The position numbers and the translations under genes are program-made. The notes beneath the pieces are model-generated. The model was not told the origin of the DNA, searched no databases, and saw only the letters and a program-made list of their open reading frames with translations. From Flagellimonas sp947499585 (GTDB taxonomy: Bacteria; Bacteroidota; Bacteroidia; Flavobacteriales; Flavobacteriaceae), in contig NZ_CP138995.1 in NCBI RefSeq assembly GCF_044596045.1, forward strand, positions 1,736,001-1,800,000: a stretch of DNA of 64,000 nt, read 5' to 3'. This document shows positions 36,777-44,697 of this stretch, piece by piece; position 1 is the first letter of the stretch, and every line of letters begins with the position of its first letter.

Positions 36777-37876
36777 GATTGTATTGATTTTGGTTCTACT
36801 ATTCTTGCCCCTGGATCTACCTGAACCTTATAGGCATCTTTAGCTCCAGCTTTAAGTAATGAATCAATAATTTTATCTTCTTCTCCTTCATTAGCAAGAA
36901 CTACAATACTGCCACCTCGTCCGGAACCAACAATTTTGGCCCCTAAAGCTCCAGCAGATATAGCCGTGTTTATCATTGCATCAATTTTTGGCACAGTGAG
37001 ATTCAAATAATTTTTAAGTATTTCATGGTGTTCTGTCATTAAAGCGCCAATTGCTGCTACTGACCATGTTTCCTTTTGAAATTCTTTTAATGCTCTTTGA
37101 GTAATATCGTGATTTAAAACAGCTGCTGACAAGAATACTTTCAAGTCATCCGATACATAATTGAGATAAGATGGTAATTCATCTTTGTTGACCTCTTTTA
37201 ATTCAAAAGAGGAAATCTTTTCTTTTACTTTATGTACCGCCAAGAGCGCTTTTTCTTTTAACTCACCTAAGACACCTGTTGTTTGTTTGGGCACGCCAGA
37301 TTCGGCAACTATTAATCCTTTTAAAGGTTTGTCAAACGTTACATAATTTGCTTTAGCATCAGTTTCCAAGTACATGATGTTTCCTAACCCTATACTATAC
37401 TGGTCCATTTTTCCGCCGGGGGAATTGTGGTATTCCACTTCAGTTTGATATGCAAGTTTGGAGACAAATTCTTTTGTAATCTTTTGATTGCATCCGAAAG
37501 CAGTTAAGAGAAATTTTATCCAAGCCACTACAACTGCTGATGAACTTGAAGTTCCTGCATTTATGGCTATATTTCCACTAATATGAATGTCATAACCCTT
37601 ATCTGGTATGCACTTGTATTGTTCTGCTATTTTTATAGCAGTCAACAAATGATCTCCTTTTTCAATTTTTAATATCGGTTCTGATAAATCAATAACCCGT
37701 ATTTCATTAATATCCGGTTTACTGATAATTAATTTTTGGGAATCGTTTCTAACCGCCGTTAGCGTTATGTAGCGACTTATAGCACAAGCAATGACAGGCA
37801 ATTTAAGGTAATCTTGATGATCTCCAAAAAGGCAAGTTCTGCCAGGTGCCAATGAAACAATTCTTTCTAACCCCAT
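36773..37876 (-). CDS. GHMP-family sugar kinase (galactokinase-like)
   Basis: This 367-residue protein has the three GHMP motifs: SLAPGRTCLFGDHQDY near residue 8 (galactokinase-like signature), ATP-binding NAGTSSSSAVVVAW near 106 and the C-terminal AKIVGSGRGGSIVVLAN near 316. YHNSPGGKMDQYSIGLG near 155 supplies the catalytic-Asp region. It should phosphorylate the anomeric carbon of a sugar freed by the downstream GH36, with galactose the simplest guess. Fucose or a uronic acid is possible. It is first in its operon and faces the LacI regulator gene across a region with two operators. Confidence 0.85.
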   Translation of the reverse strand: MGLERIVSLAPGRTCLFGDHQDYLKLPVIACAISRYITLTAVRNDSQKLIISKPDINEIRVIDLSEPILKIEKGDHLLTAIKIAEQYKCIPDKGYDIHISGNIAINAGTSSSSAVVVAWIKFLLTAFGCNQKITKEFVSKLAYQTEVEYHNSPGGKMDQYSIGLGNIMYLETDAKANYVTFDKPLKGLIVAESGVPKQTTGVLGELKEKALLAVHKVKEKISSFELKEVNKDELPSYLNYVSDDLKVFLSAAVLNHDITQRALKEFQKETWSVAAIGALMTEHHEILKNYLNLTVPKIDAMINTAISAGALGAKIVGSGRGGSIVVLANEGEEDKIIDSLLKAGAKDAYKVQVDPGARIVEPKSIQS

Positions 37877-37942
37877 AAAGAAGATTAAAGATTATCCAAA
37901 CAAAATGATTAATTATTATATAATTCAGGACAACTAATAAGG

Positions 37943-37950
37943 CAAATATA
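37943..37950 (-). promoter_or_regulatory. -7 box of the GHMP kinase operon
   Basis: On the minus strand this reads TATATTTG, matching TAnnTTTG, 66 bases before the ATG at 37876. The operator at 37960-37972 lies just upstream of it, where a repressor would block the polymerase. Confidence 0.5.
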
Positions 37951-37959
37951 TCAAAAATG

Positions 37960-37972
37960 TGTTATCGTACAC
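37960..37972. promoter_or_regulatory. LacI-type operator, copy 1
   Basis: TGTTATCGTACAC is a pseudo-palindrome centred on CG (37966-37967), the classic LacI-family layout. It differs at one base from copy 2, which starts 22 bases away, about two helical turns. It lies in the divergent promoter region between the GHMP operon and the LacI-family gene. Confidence 0.65.
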
Positions 37973-37981
37973 GCATTTTTA

Positions 37982-37994
37982 TGTTAACGTACAC
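37982..37994. promoter_or_regulatory. LacI-type operator, copy 2
   Basis: TGTTAACGTACAC is centred on CG at 37988-37989. With the flanks, 14 of 20 positions are symmetric. It forms a direct repeat with copy 1. The adjacent LacI-family protein is the likely ligand, giving control of both divergent genes. Confidence 0.65.
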
Positions 37995-38024
37995 ATTATT
38001 TTAAAATTCATATGACTTTTTTAT

Positions 38025-38032
38025 TATTTTTG
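38025..38032 (+). promoter_or_regulatory. -7 box of the LacI-family gene, close to its start codon
   Basis: TATTTTTG matches TAnnTTTG and ends 5 bases before the ATG at 38038. If used, transcription would begin at or next to the start codon, giving a leaderless or nearly leaderless message. Confidence 0.4.
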
Positions 38033-38037
38033 GCTTG

Positions 38038-39078
38038 ATGAGAACCAAACACACTATCAAGGATATTGCGGAAAAGGCTGGAGTTTCAATAGGGACAGTA
38101 GATAGGGTATTGCATGAAAGGGGTAGGGTTTCAAAAGCTTCCGAGGAAAAAATAATGGCTGCTATAGATGAGCTGGATTATAAACCTAATCCTATTGCTC
38201 GTACCCTTAAAAACAGTGTTGTCTATAAAATAGGCGTCTTGCTTCCAAACCCAAATTTGGATTCCTTTTGGGAACCTTGCGAAGAAGGTGTTCAAGAGGT
38301 GATTTCAGAATATGATGATTTTAATGTTCACGTTGTGATCTACCATTTCAATCCTTTTAAACCTAAATCATTTTTACAAAAGGGACATAAGGCTTACCAA
38401 GATGGAATACATGCTTTGTTTTTTGTTCCTCTTTTTGAGCGTGAAACAAATAGTATTCTTGAGAAGTTTGATGGTAAGAATATACTTTTGGCCACTTTCA
38501 ACAGCACTCTATCCAATGGTATTGATCTGTATGTTGGTCAGGATTTGGTGCTCAGCGGAAAGACCGCAGCCAAACTTCTACATATGTCTAGTTCTTATGG
38601 AGGTAAGTTCGCGATTGTGCATATTAATGAGTCATATGATAATGCAAGGCATATGAGAGAAAAAGAGCAAGGTTTTACCTCTTATTGCCATGAAAATGGA
38701 ATTGATAGTCCGCTAACAATTACTTTGATGTCAGGTGACTTTAAAACAAAGCTGATTTCATTCCTAGAAAAACATCAGGACTTACAGGGTATTTTCATAA
38801 CCACTTCCAGAGCTTATGAAGTAGCTAAAGTTTTGGATACCATGGATGACAAAAGGATTTTATTAATTGGTTATGATTTACTGGATGAAAACCTAAAATA
38901 CCTTCAAAAAGGGGTTGTGGATTTTTTAATTCATCAAGATCCTAAAATGCAAGCATCGCTGGGGTTAAAATATGTAATTGAAAACTTATTGTTCAAAAAA
39001 GTATTCCCTGAGAAAAAATTGTTGCCTATTGCCATTGTAAACTCAGAAAATGCAAAAAGCTATTTAGAACAATCATAA
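38038..39078 (+). CDS. LacI-family transcriptional regulator
   Basis: From the ATG at 38038 the protein is 346 residues; a TTG just upstream would add only one residue. Residues 5-55 are the LacI helix-turn-helix (TIKDIAEKAGVSIGTVDRVLHERGRVS and the hinge region KPNPIARTLKN). The rest is a periplasmic-binding-protein-like sensor (YKIGVLLPNPNLDSFWEPCEEGV, then GIFITTSRAYEVAKVL and LIGYDLLDENLKYL). VGTVDRVL-type motifs occur in regulators that bind central-CG operators, and two such sites precede the gene. It probably represses the GHMP-nucleotidyltransferase-GH36-sulfatase operon and itself until a sugar binds. The downstream oxidoreductase gene could be co-transcribed. Confidence 0.9.
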   Translation: MRTKHTIKDIAEKAGVSIGTVDRVLHERGRVSKASEEKIMAAIDELDYKPNPIARTLKNSVVYKIGVLLPNPNLDSFWEPCEEGVQEVISEYDDFNVHVVIYHFNPFKPKSFLQKGHKAYQDGIHALFFVPLFERETNSILEKFDGKNILLATFNSTLSNGIDLYVGQDLVLSGKTAAKLLHMSSSYGGKFAIVHINESYDNARHMREKEQGFTSYCHENGIDSPLTITLMSGDFKTKLISFLEKHQDLQGIFITTSRAYEVAKVLDTMDDKRILLIGYDLLDENLKYLQKGVVDFLIHQDPKMQASLGLKYVIENLLFKKVFPEKKLLPIAIVNSENAKSYLEQS

Positions 39079-39155
39079 GATTAATACAGAATAGACTATT
39101 TAAAGAATACTGTTTAGAGTATAATGAATTAAACAAATTAAAACATCAATAAGCT

Positions 39156-40514
39156 ATGAATTCAAGAAGAAAGTTTATCAAGAGTAGTTCCATTTTAGGA
39201 GCAGGGGTTGTACTTGCACCAAACATTGCTTCAGGTTTTGTCTCTAGCAAGTTTGAAGGTAAATTGAAAGTTGGTTTTATTGGTGTTGGCCTAAGGGGTA
39301 CAAACCATCTTACCAATATCTTATTGAGAAAGGATGTTGAGGTAACGGCTATTTGCGATATCGACTCTGCCAGAATAGATTTGGCCAAGGGAATGATTAA
39401 AACAGCAGGAGGTAAATCACCTAAGGTTTTTGGAAAAAATGACTACGACTATAGGAATCTATTGGAATTAGAAGATGTGGATGCTGTAATCATTTCTACT
39501 CCTTGGTTGTGGCACGTTCGTATGACTGTTGATGCAATGAAGGCAGGAAAATATGCTGGGGTTGAAGTTTCTGCAGCAAACACATTGGAAGAATGTTGGG
39601 ATTTGGTAAATACCCATGAGCAAACGGGAACCCATATGATGATTCTTGAAAATGTAAACTATAGACGGGATGTAATGGCTGTTCTTAATATGGTAAAACA
39701 AAATATTTTTGGTGAAACGGTTCATTTTAGATGCGGTTACCAGCACGATTTAAGAGAAGTTAAGTTCAATAATGGCCAACAACCTTATGGAGGTGGAGTT
39801 GAGTTTGGTGAAAAAGCTATTTCTGAAGCTAAATGGAGAACAGAACACTCTGTAAAACGTAATGGGGATGTATATCCTACCCATGGCTTGGGTCCAATAG
39901 CGGCTATGGCAGATATCAATCGGGGGAATCGATTTGTTTCAATGAGTTCTTATGCTTCAAAAGGAATAGGATTGCATAACTATGTGGTAAAACACGGCGG
40001 AGAGAGTCATCCAAATGCCAAGGTTAAATTTAAGCAAGGAGATGTTATTACTTCAACTATTGAAACGGCTAGGGGAGAGACCATTATAATCACTCATGAT
40101 TGTAATTTACCGCGTCCTTATTCTTTAGGTTTTCGAGTGCAAGGTGCAAATGGTTTATGGGAGGTAGATGGGAATAGAATTTATGTAGAGGGCAAATCTG
40201 AACCCCACAAATGGGATGAGGCTACTTCATGGCTTAAAGAATATGATCACCCTCTTTGGAAAAAGTATGGTGAGTATGCCGAAGGGTCTGGACATGGTGG
40301 TATGGACTTTTTTGTAATGAATGCCTTTGTGGAATCAGCAAAGCAAAATATTGCCCCACCTATGGATGCCTATGATGCGGCAGCTTGGAGCGCTGTAACA
40401 CCTTTGTCAGAAGTTTCTATTGAAAATAATGGAGAACCTCAAAATTTTCCTGATTTTACCAGAGGACTTTGGATAAAGAGAAAGCCCTATAATTGGATGA
40501 AGGATAGTTTTTAA
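39156..40514 (+). CDS. GH109-like Gfo/Idh/MocA protein with twin-arginine-type signal
   Basis: This 452-residue protein begins MNSRRKFIKSSSILGAGVVLA, a twin-arginine-like signal, so it is probably exported folded with its cofactor. The NAD-binding segment is KVGFIGVGLRGTNHL near residue 38. The usual EKP of dehydrogenases is replaced by GVEVSAANTLEE near 130. GDVYPTHGLGPIAAMADI near 240 is a hallmark of GH109 enzymes, which cleave alpha-N-acetylgalactosaminides by an NAD-dependent redox route. Substrate specificity here is not fixed by that motif. It lies 77 bases after the LacI gene on the same strand and converges on the PLP enzyme gene. Confidence 0.8.
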   Translation: MNSRRKFIKSSSILGAGVVLAPNIASGFVSSKFEGKLKVGFIGVGLRGTNHLTNILLRKDVEVTAICDIDSARIDLAKGMIKTAGGKSPKVFGKNDYDYRNLLELEDVDAVIISTPWLWHVRMTVDAMKAGKYAGVEVSAANTLEECWDLVNTHEQTGTHMMILENVNYRRDVMAVLNMVKQNIFGETVHFRCGYQHDLREVKFNNGQQPYGGGVEFGEKAISEAKWRTEHSVKRNGDVYPTHGLGPIAAMADINRGNRFVSMSSYASKGIGLHNYVVKHGGESHPNAKVKFKQGDVITSTIETARGETIIITHDCNLPRPYSLGFRVQGANGLWEVDGNRIYVEGKSEPHKWDEATSWLKEYDHPLWKKYGEYAEGSGHGGMDFFVMNAFVESAKQNIAPPMDAYDAAAWSAVTPLSEVSIENNGEPQNFPDFTRGLWIKRKPYNWMKDSF

Positions 40515-40520
40515 TCTGTT

Positions 40521-41711
40521 TCAAATTAAATCCAATGCCTGTTCTAAATCCTGGGTCAGCTCGGTTACATTCTCTAAACCGACTGATAGACGCATATCTC
40601 CATAGGTGAGACCGGTAGTTTCAAATTGGTCTTTTGTCATCTCTTTGACATAACTAATGGCCAATGCATAGATCAGGCTTTCATAGCCACCCCAACTGAC
40701 CGCTATTCGAAACTTTTTTAAATTGTTAAAAAAGGTCTTGGCTTTTTCTAAATCATTTGTAGCTAGGCGAAAGGATAATAAACCTGAATTACCACTCATC
40801 TGTCTTTTTCCTAAATCATACTGTTTAAAACTCTTTAGGCCTGGGTAATTTACGCTTGTGATTTTAGGGTGATTTTCTAGAAATTCGGCAATCTCTAATG
40901 CATTTGCTTCATGGGCTTTCATTCTTAGAGGCAGAGTTTTTAAGCTTCTAGTGATTAGGGCAGCCTCAGCTGGTGAAATACGAGCTCCAAGCCATTCATA
41001 TTCCTTTTTAAAAATCTGATTCATTAATTCACTGCTGCCAATAACTACACCTGCGACCACATCACTATGACCTCCAATGTATTTGGAGCAGGAATGCACC
41101 TCCAAATCTATTCCCATTTCCAGAGGTTTTTGAAAAAATGGCGTTGCCCAAGTATTGTCTATTACTGTCTTGATGCCATTTTTTTTAGCCAAAGCAGCTA
41201 CTGAACGAATGTCCTGTAAAGAAAAAACACCTGAAGACGGGCTTTCCAAATAGATAAGATTGGTATTTGCTTGAATTGCTGCTTCGAATTCACCCAACTC
41301 AACCCCTGAGACAAAAGTGATGGAAACATTCATTTTATCTTTCAAGTAAGTGTAAAGAAGATTGTTAGTGGGGCCATAAATATTTTTTATCGCTATGATA
41401 TGTCCATCTTTTTGAACACAATGCAATACCGCGGCGGAAATGGCCGCCATCCCTGACCCAAACAAAAGGGCTTTTTCTCCACTTGCAAGATCCGCCAACT
41501 TTCTCTGGGCAACTTCTACCGTTGGATTATTACCTCTTGAGTAAATGAAGCTTTTTGTTCTATTGTCGAATGCATCACTAATGGCATCCCAGCTTTCAAA
41601 TGAAAAGTTAGACGTTTGGAATATGGGAGTTACCATTGACCCTTCATATGAAAGATCTTGAGGTTTTGCGTCATGCTGCCCGCTGTTAGTGTCGTTATTT
41701 TTTTTCTTCAT
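40521..41711 (-). CDS. PLP-dependent Cys/Met-metabolism enzyme (gamma-synthase/lyase family)
   Basis: This 396-residue protein has the family motifs: SRGNNPTVEVAQRKLADLAS near 58, SGMAAISAAVLH near 86 and DNTWATPFFQKPLEMG near 184. The PLP lysine is in HSCSKYIGGHSDVVAG near 210, and the C-terminal TYGDMRLSVGLEN also fits. It could be a cystathionine gamma-synthase, cystathionine gamma-lyase or methionine gamma-lyase; the motifs do not settle this. Its start overlaps the end of the NhaC-type antiporter gene by 17 bases. That ties it to a transport step and to a catabolic rather than a biosynthetic role, by inference. Confidence 0.85.
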   Translation of the reverse strand: MKKKNNDTNSGQHDAKPQDLSYEGSMVTPIFQTSNFSFESWDAISDAFDNRTKSFIYSRGNNPTVEVAQRKLADLASGEKALLFGSGMAAISAAVLHCVQKDGHIIAIKNIYGPTNNLLYTYLKDKMNVSITFVSGVELGEFEAAIQANTNLIYLESPSSGVFSLQDIRSVAALAKKNGIKTVIDNTWATPFFQKPLEMGIDLEVHSCSKYIGGHSDVVAGVVIGSSELMNQIFKKEYEWLGARISPAEAALITRSLKTLPLRMKAHEANALEIAEFLENHPKITSVNYPGLKSFKQYDLGKRQMSGNSGLLSFRLATNDLEKAKTFFNNLKKFRIAVSWGGYESLIYALAISYVKEMTKDQFETTGLTYGDMRLSVGLENVTELTQDLEQALDLI

Positions 41712-43149
41712 TGACTGAATTGTCTTTTTTGTAAAAACATCCTATACCTAAAATAGCAATTAAGGGAGCTATGATAAGATTTATCAAACTAAGTAACTGA
41801 AAATACCAATAATCCCCAACGGCTACGCCCATAACGGAAACCATGAATAATGCGGTTGGGTGCCAGGGAATCAAACTTTCAATCATGGTTCCGTAATCTT
41901 CCAGGGAACGACTAAGAACTTTTCGATTGATTCCTAACGTATCATATTTTGTTTTGAAAGCTTCTCCAACTATAAAGCTCGTAGCGTATTGGTTCCCAGT
42001 CATTCCGTTGGTTATTCCGGCAGCTGCCAAGGATGATAATATGACTGATGATTTGGTTTTAGCATATGAAAATACTTTTTCGACAATTTTAGGAATGGCA
42101 TTATTGGTATCCAGAATACCAATAAACAAAAAAACAAAAAGTGCTATTATAATGGCATCGTTTAGAGCATAAAGACCTCCGCGATTAAATAGAACACTAA
42201 TATTTTCTGGAACTGTTTTTTGCCATACTGCCATGTTGGTATGGAAACCTTTGTAAACAGATTGAATTACATCTTCAAAACCATATCCTTGAAAGAGCAA
42301 TGCAAAAATACAAGCCACCAATGAGGAAGTTAACAGTACTGGAATTGTTGGTAATTTTTTAAATGAACCTATCAAAACGATTAAAACAGGTAGAAGAAGT
42401 AAAATATTGAAATTGAAAATAGAAGTGACGGCGGTTAGCGTAGTTTCCAATTCGGCAAAATCACCTACAACTGATTCTGCAGGGTACACAAAACCCAAAA
42501 TGGTGTAAATGATAGCAGCAATAATTGCAGAAGGTAAGGTTGTGTAAAGCATTGAGTTAATATGGTCGTATAAATCTACTCCGGTAGCCAAAGCGGCGAT
42601 ATTGGTTGTATCCGATAATGGAGACATTTTATCCCCAAAGAAGGCACCACCGATAACAGCGCCGGCAACAATAGCGAGATTGGCATTGATTATTGTTGCC
42701 ACCCCTAAAATTACAACTCCTATAGTACCAACAGAGCCATAAGAGGTTCCTGTGAACATTGAAAAAAAGATAGGTATAATGAAGGCCAATACGTAAATGT
42801 AGTCAGGGTTGACCAATTTAATTCCATAGTAGACAAACATGGGTATTGTTCCTGAAACAATCCAACTTCCTATGACTATTCCAATAGCGAATAAGATGAG
42901 AATAGTAGGTAAACCTTTGGTTAGTTTTTTCACCGCATTAGCAAGAATGATATCCCACGAAAACCCCAAATAGATTAAATGGGTCACCGCGAAAAAAGAA
43001 GAACTAAGAAAAATGATTTCCAAAGGAATTACCGACTGGTTAAAAAAATACGGCCTAAGCACTAAGCCGTAAACAATCATTCCCAACAAAAATAAAATAG
43101 GTAAAGCGCTGTGAATTAACTTATCAGCTTTAATCGACTTTTTTTCCAT
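41695..43149 (-). CDS. NhaC-family Na+-coupled antiporter
   Basis: This 484-residue membrane protein has about 11-12 hydrophobic helices. It carries motifs of the NhaC family such as FTGTSYGSVGTIGVVILG near residue 140, GAFFGDKMSPLSDTTNIAA near 170 and ITNGMTGNQYATSFIVGEAF near 378. Family members exchange Na+ for H+ or, as in MleN, organic acids. It overlaps the PLP enzyme gene by 17 bases, so an amino-acid or organic-acid exchange linked to that enzyme is plausible. It starts 184 bases after the preceding Gfo/Idh gene, past a perfect 18-bp palindrome, so it may be a separate transcription unit. Confidence 0.85.
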   Translation of the reverse strand: MEKKSIKADKLIHSALPILFLLGMIVYGLVLRPYFFNQSVIPLEIIFLSSSFFAVTHLIYLGFSWDIILANAVKKLTKGLPTILILFAIGIVIGSWIVSGTIPMFVYYGIKLVNPDYIYVLAFIIPIFFSMFTGTSYGSVGTIGVVILGVATIINANLAIVAGAVIGGAFFGDKMSPLSDTTNIAALATGVDLYDHINSMLYTTLPSAIIAAIIYTILGFVYPAESVVGDFAELETTLTAVTSIFNFNILLLLPVLIVLIGSFKKLPTIPVLLTSSLVACIFALLFQGYGFEDVIQSVYKGFHTNMAVWQKTVPENISVLFNRGGLYALNDAIIIALFVFLFIGILDTNNAIPKIVEKVFSYAKTKSSVILSSLAAAGITNGMTGNQYATSFIVGEAFKTKYDTLGINRKVLSRSLEDYGTMIESLIPWHPTALFMVSVMGVAVGDYWYFQLLSLINLIIAPLIAILGIGCFYKKDNSVNEEKK

Positions 43150-43229
43150 CTTAGTTTTTTGTTAGGCGTGTCATACCAGATGTAGATACATTGAAACCTA
43201 ATTTCCATTTTGCTGCCTCTTTGTTTTTA

Positions 43230-43247
43230 CTTTTTAGCGCTAAAAAG
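43230..43247. promoter_or_regulatory. Perfect 18-bp palindrome between the Gfo/Idh and NhaC genes
   Basis: CTTTTTAGCGCTAAAAAG is a complete palindrome without spacer. It lies 81 bases upstream of the NhaC ATG and 87 bases after the Gfo/Idh stop. The lack of a loop favours an operator over a hairpin. No nearby copy was seen. Confidence 0.5.
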
Positions 43248-43333
43248 CAAGAGCAGAAAGCTAAACAAATTAATTTGATTTTGTAGATGAACTTTACCTA
43301 TAGTTGGGTTATGTTTAATAACTTCAAAATAGT

Positions 43334-44668
43334 TTATAGCACAATAGATTTACCCGGTATTGGAATTGGATAAGTACCATCTTCATTGGGCATAACAGGT
43401 GGATTCATATCCCAAGAAAGCTCTTCCGGAACCAAACTCAATTCAGATTTCATAGCTTCTTCCCATGTTACTACCTTACCACTGTAAGTGGCCATTCTTC
43501 CTAATATTGCGGTCATTGTACTTTTAGCTCCGTATTCACCATTGTTTATGACTTCATTGTTTCTTATAGAGGCAAAAAGCCTATTATGTTCTTCCTGGTA
43601 AGGGTTATGGCCTTCACTATTTGAAATGGAATGCAATTCTTTTCCATCGATATCGAAAATTTTAGCTGTACCCGCATCATTGGTCACTACGGTACCTTTT
43701 GTACCTTGGAACGCTTCTCCTACTCGGTACATTGTATTTGGTTGATGCCTGCATTGGCTGGCCACCACGGCGCCACTAGGGTATGTGAATTCTACGAAAT
43801 GATGATCAAAGATTTCTCCATATTCCTTACCTGTACGTACCAAGCGCCCACCCATACCTTGAGCAGAAACAGGATACTCGCCGATGAACCAATTGGCAAC
43901 ATCAATATTATGTATGTGCTGTTCTAAAATATGATCTCCACACAGCCAATTAAAATAATACCAATTGCGCATTTGATATTCCATTTCAGTATATTCTGGT
44001 TTTCTTGGCTTAACCCAAACACCAGCACTATTCCAATAGACCTGACCAGAAACTATCTTACCTATAGAGTCATTTTTAAGCAAATCCAATGTTTGCAGGT
44101 AATTTTCCTGATAATGGCGCTGCAGACCAACCACAACGTTCAATTTCTTGGATTTGGCCACTTCTGCCATTTCCAAGACTTTCCGAATTCCCGGAACATC
44201 AGTGGCCAAAGGTTTTTCCATAAACACATGCTTGTTATTTTCAACAGCATATGCAAAATGCTGTGGTCTAAAACCTGGAGGTGTGGCCAAAATGACTACA
44301 TCGGCTAAATCAATCGCTTTTTTATAGGCATCAAAACCAACAAAACGATGTTTTTCTTTCACCTTGATTTTGCCAGTACCCTCATATTTCTCGCTTAAAT
44401 TGTTCAAGCTGCTTGTAAGCCTATCTTCAAAAGCATCGGCCATTGCTATCAACTCAACATTGTCGTCAGCTTGTAGTGCCTGATTTGCTGCCCCCGAACC
44501 TCGTCCACCACAACCTACCAATGCAAGTTTTAAGGTCTTGTTTTCAAATACATTGGCCATGGCCCCAACATCTAATGTTGGCAATAGCATTCCTGCAGAT
44601 AAAAGGGTCGTGTTTTTAACAAAATCCCTGCGGGTGTTTTGTCTTTTTAAAGTCTTGTCTTTTTTCAT
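43334..44668 (-). CDS. Gfo/Idh/MocA oxidoreductase with twin-arginine-type signal
   Basis: From the ATG at 44668 the protein is 444 residues. A longer frame from 44716 would overlap the preceding gene and bury the signal. The start MKKDKTLKRQNTRRDFVKNT is a twin-arginine signal. NAD-binding LALVGCGGRGSGAAN lies near residue 47, the catalytic-Lys motif HVFMEKPLATDVPG near 150, and WYYFNWLCGDHILEQHIHNIDVANW near 240 carries His candidates. Such exported family members oxidise or epimerise sugars and are common in algal-polysaccharide loci. It is one of the distal genes of the SusC-led run, 29 bases after the FGE-like gene. Confidence 0.85.
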   Translation of the reverse strand: MKKDKTLKRQNTRRDFVKNTTLLSAGMLLPTLDVGAMANVFENKTLKLALVGCGGRGSGAANQALQADDNVELIAMADAFEDRLTSSLNNLSEKYEGTGKIKVKEKHRFVGFDAYKKAIDLADVVILATPPGFRPQHFAYAVENNKHVFMEKPLATDVPGIRKVLEMAEVAKSKKLNVVVGLQRHYQENYLQTLDLLKNDSIGKIVSGQVYWNSAGVWVKPRKPEYTEMEYQMRNWYYFNWLCGDHILEQHIHNIDVANWFIGEYPVSAQGMGGRLVRTGKEYGEIFDHHFVEFTYPSGAVVASQCRHQPNTMYRVGEAFQGTKGTVVTNDAGTAKIFDIDGKELHSISNSEGHNPYQEEHNRLFASIRNNEVINNGEYGAKSTMTAILGRMATYSGKVVTWEEAMKSELSLVPEELSWDMNPPVMPNEDGTYPIPIPGKSIVL

Positions 44669-44697
44669 CTTCTTATGTGTTTTCAAAGTTGTTTTTG

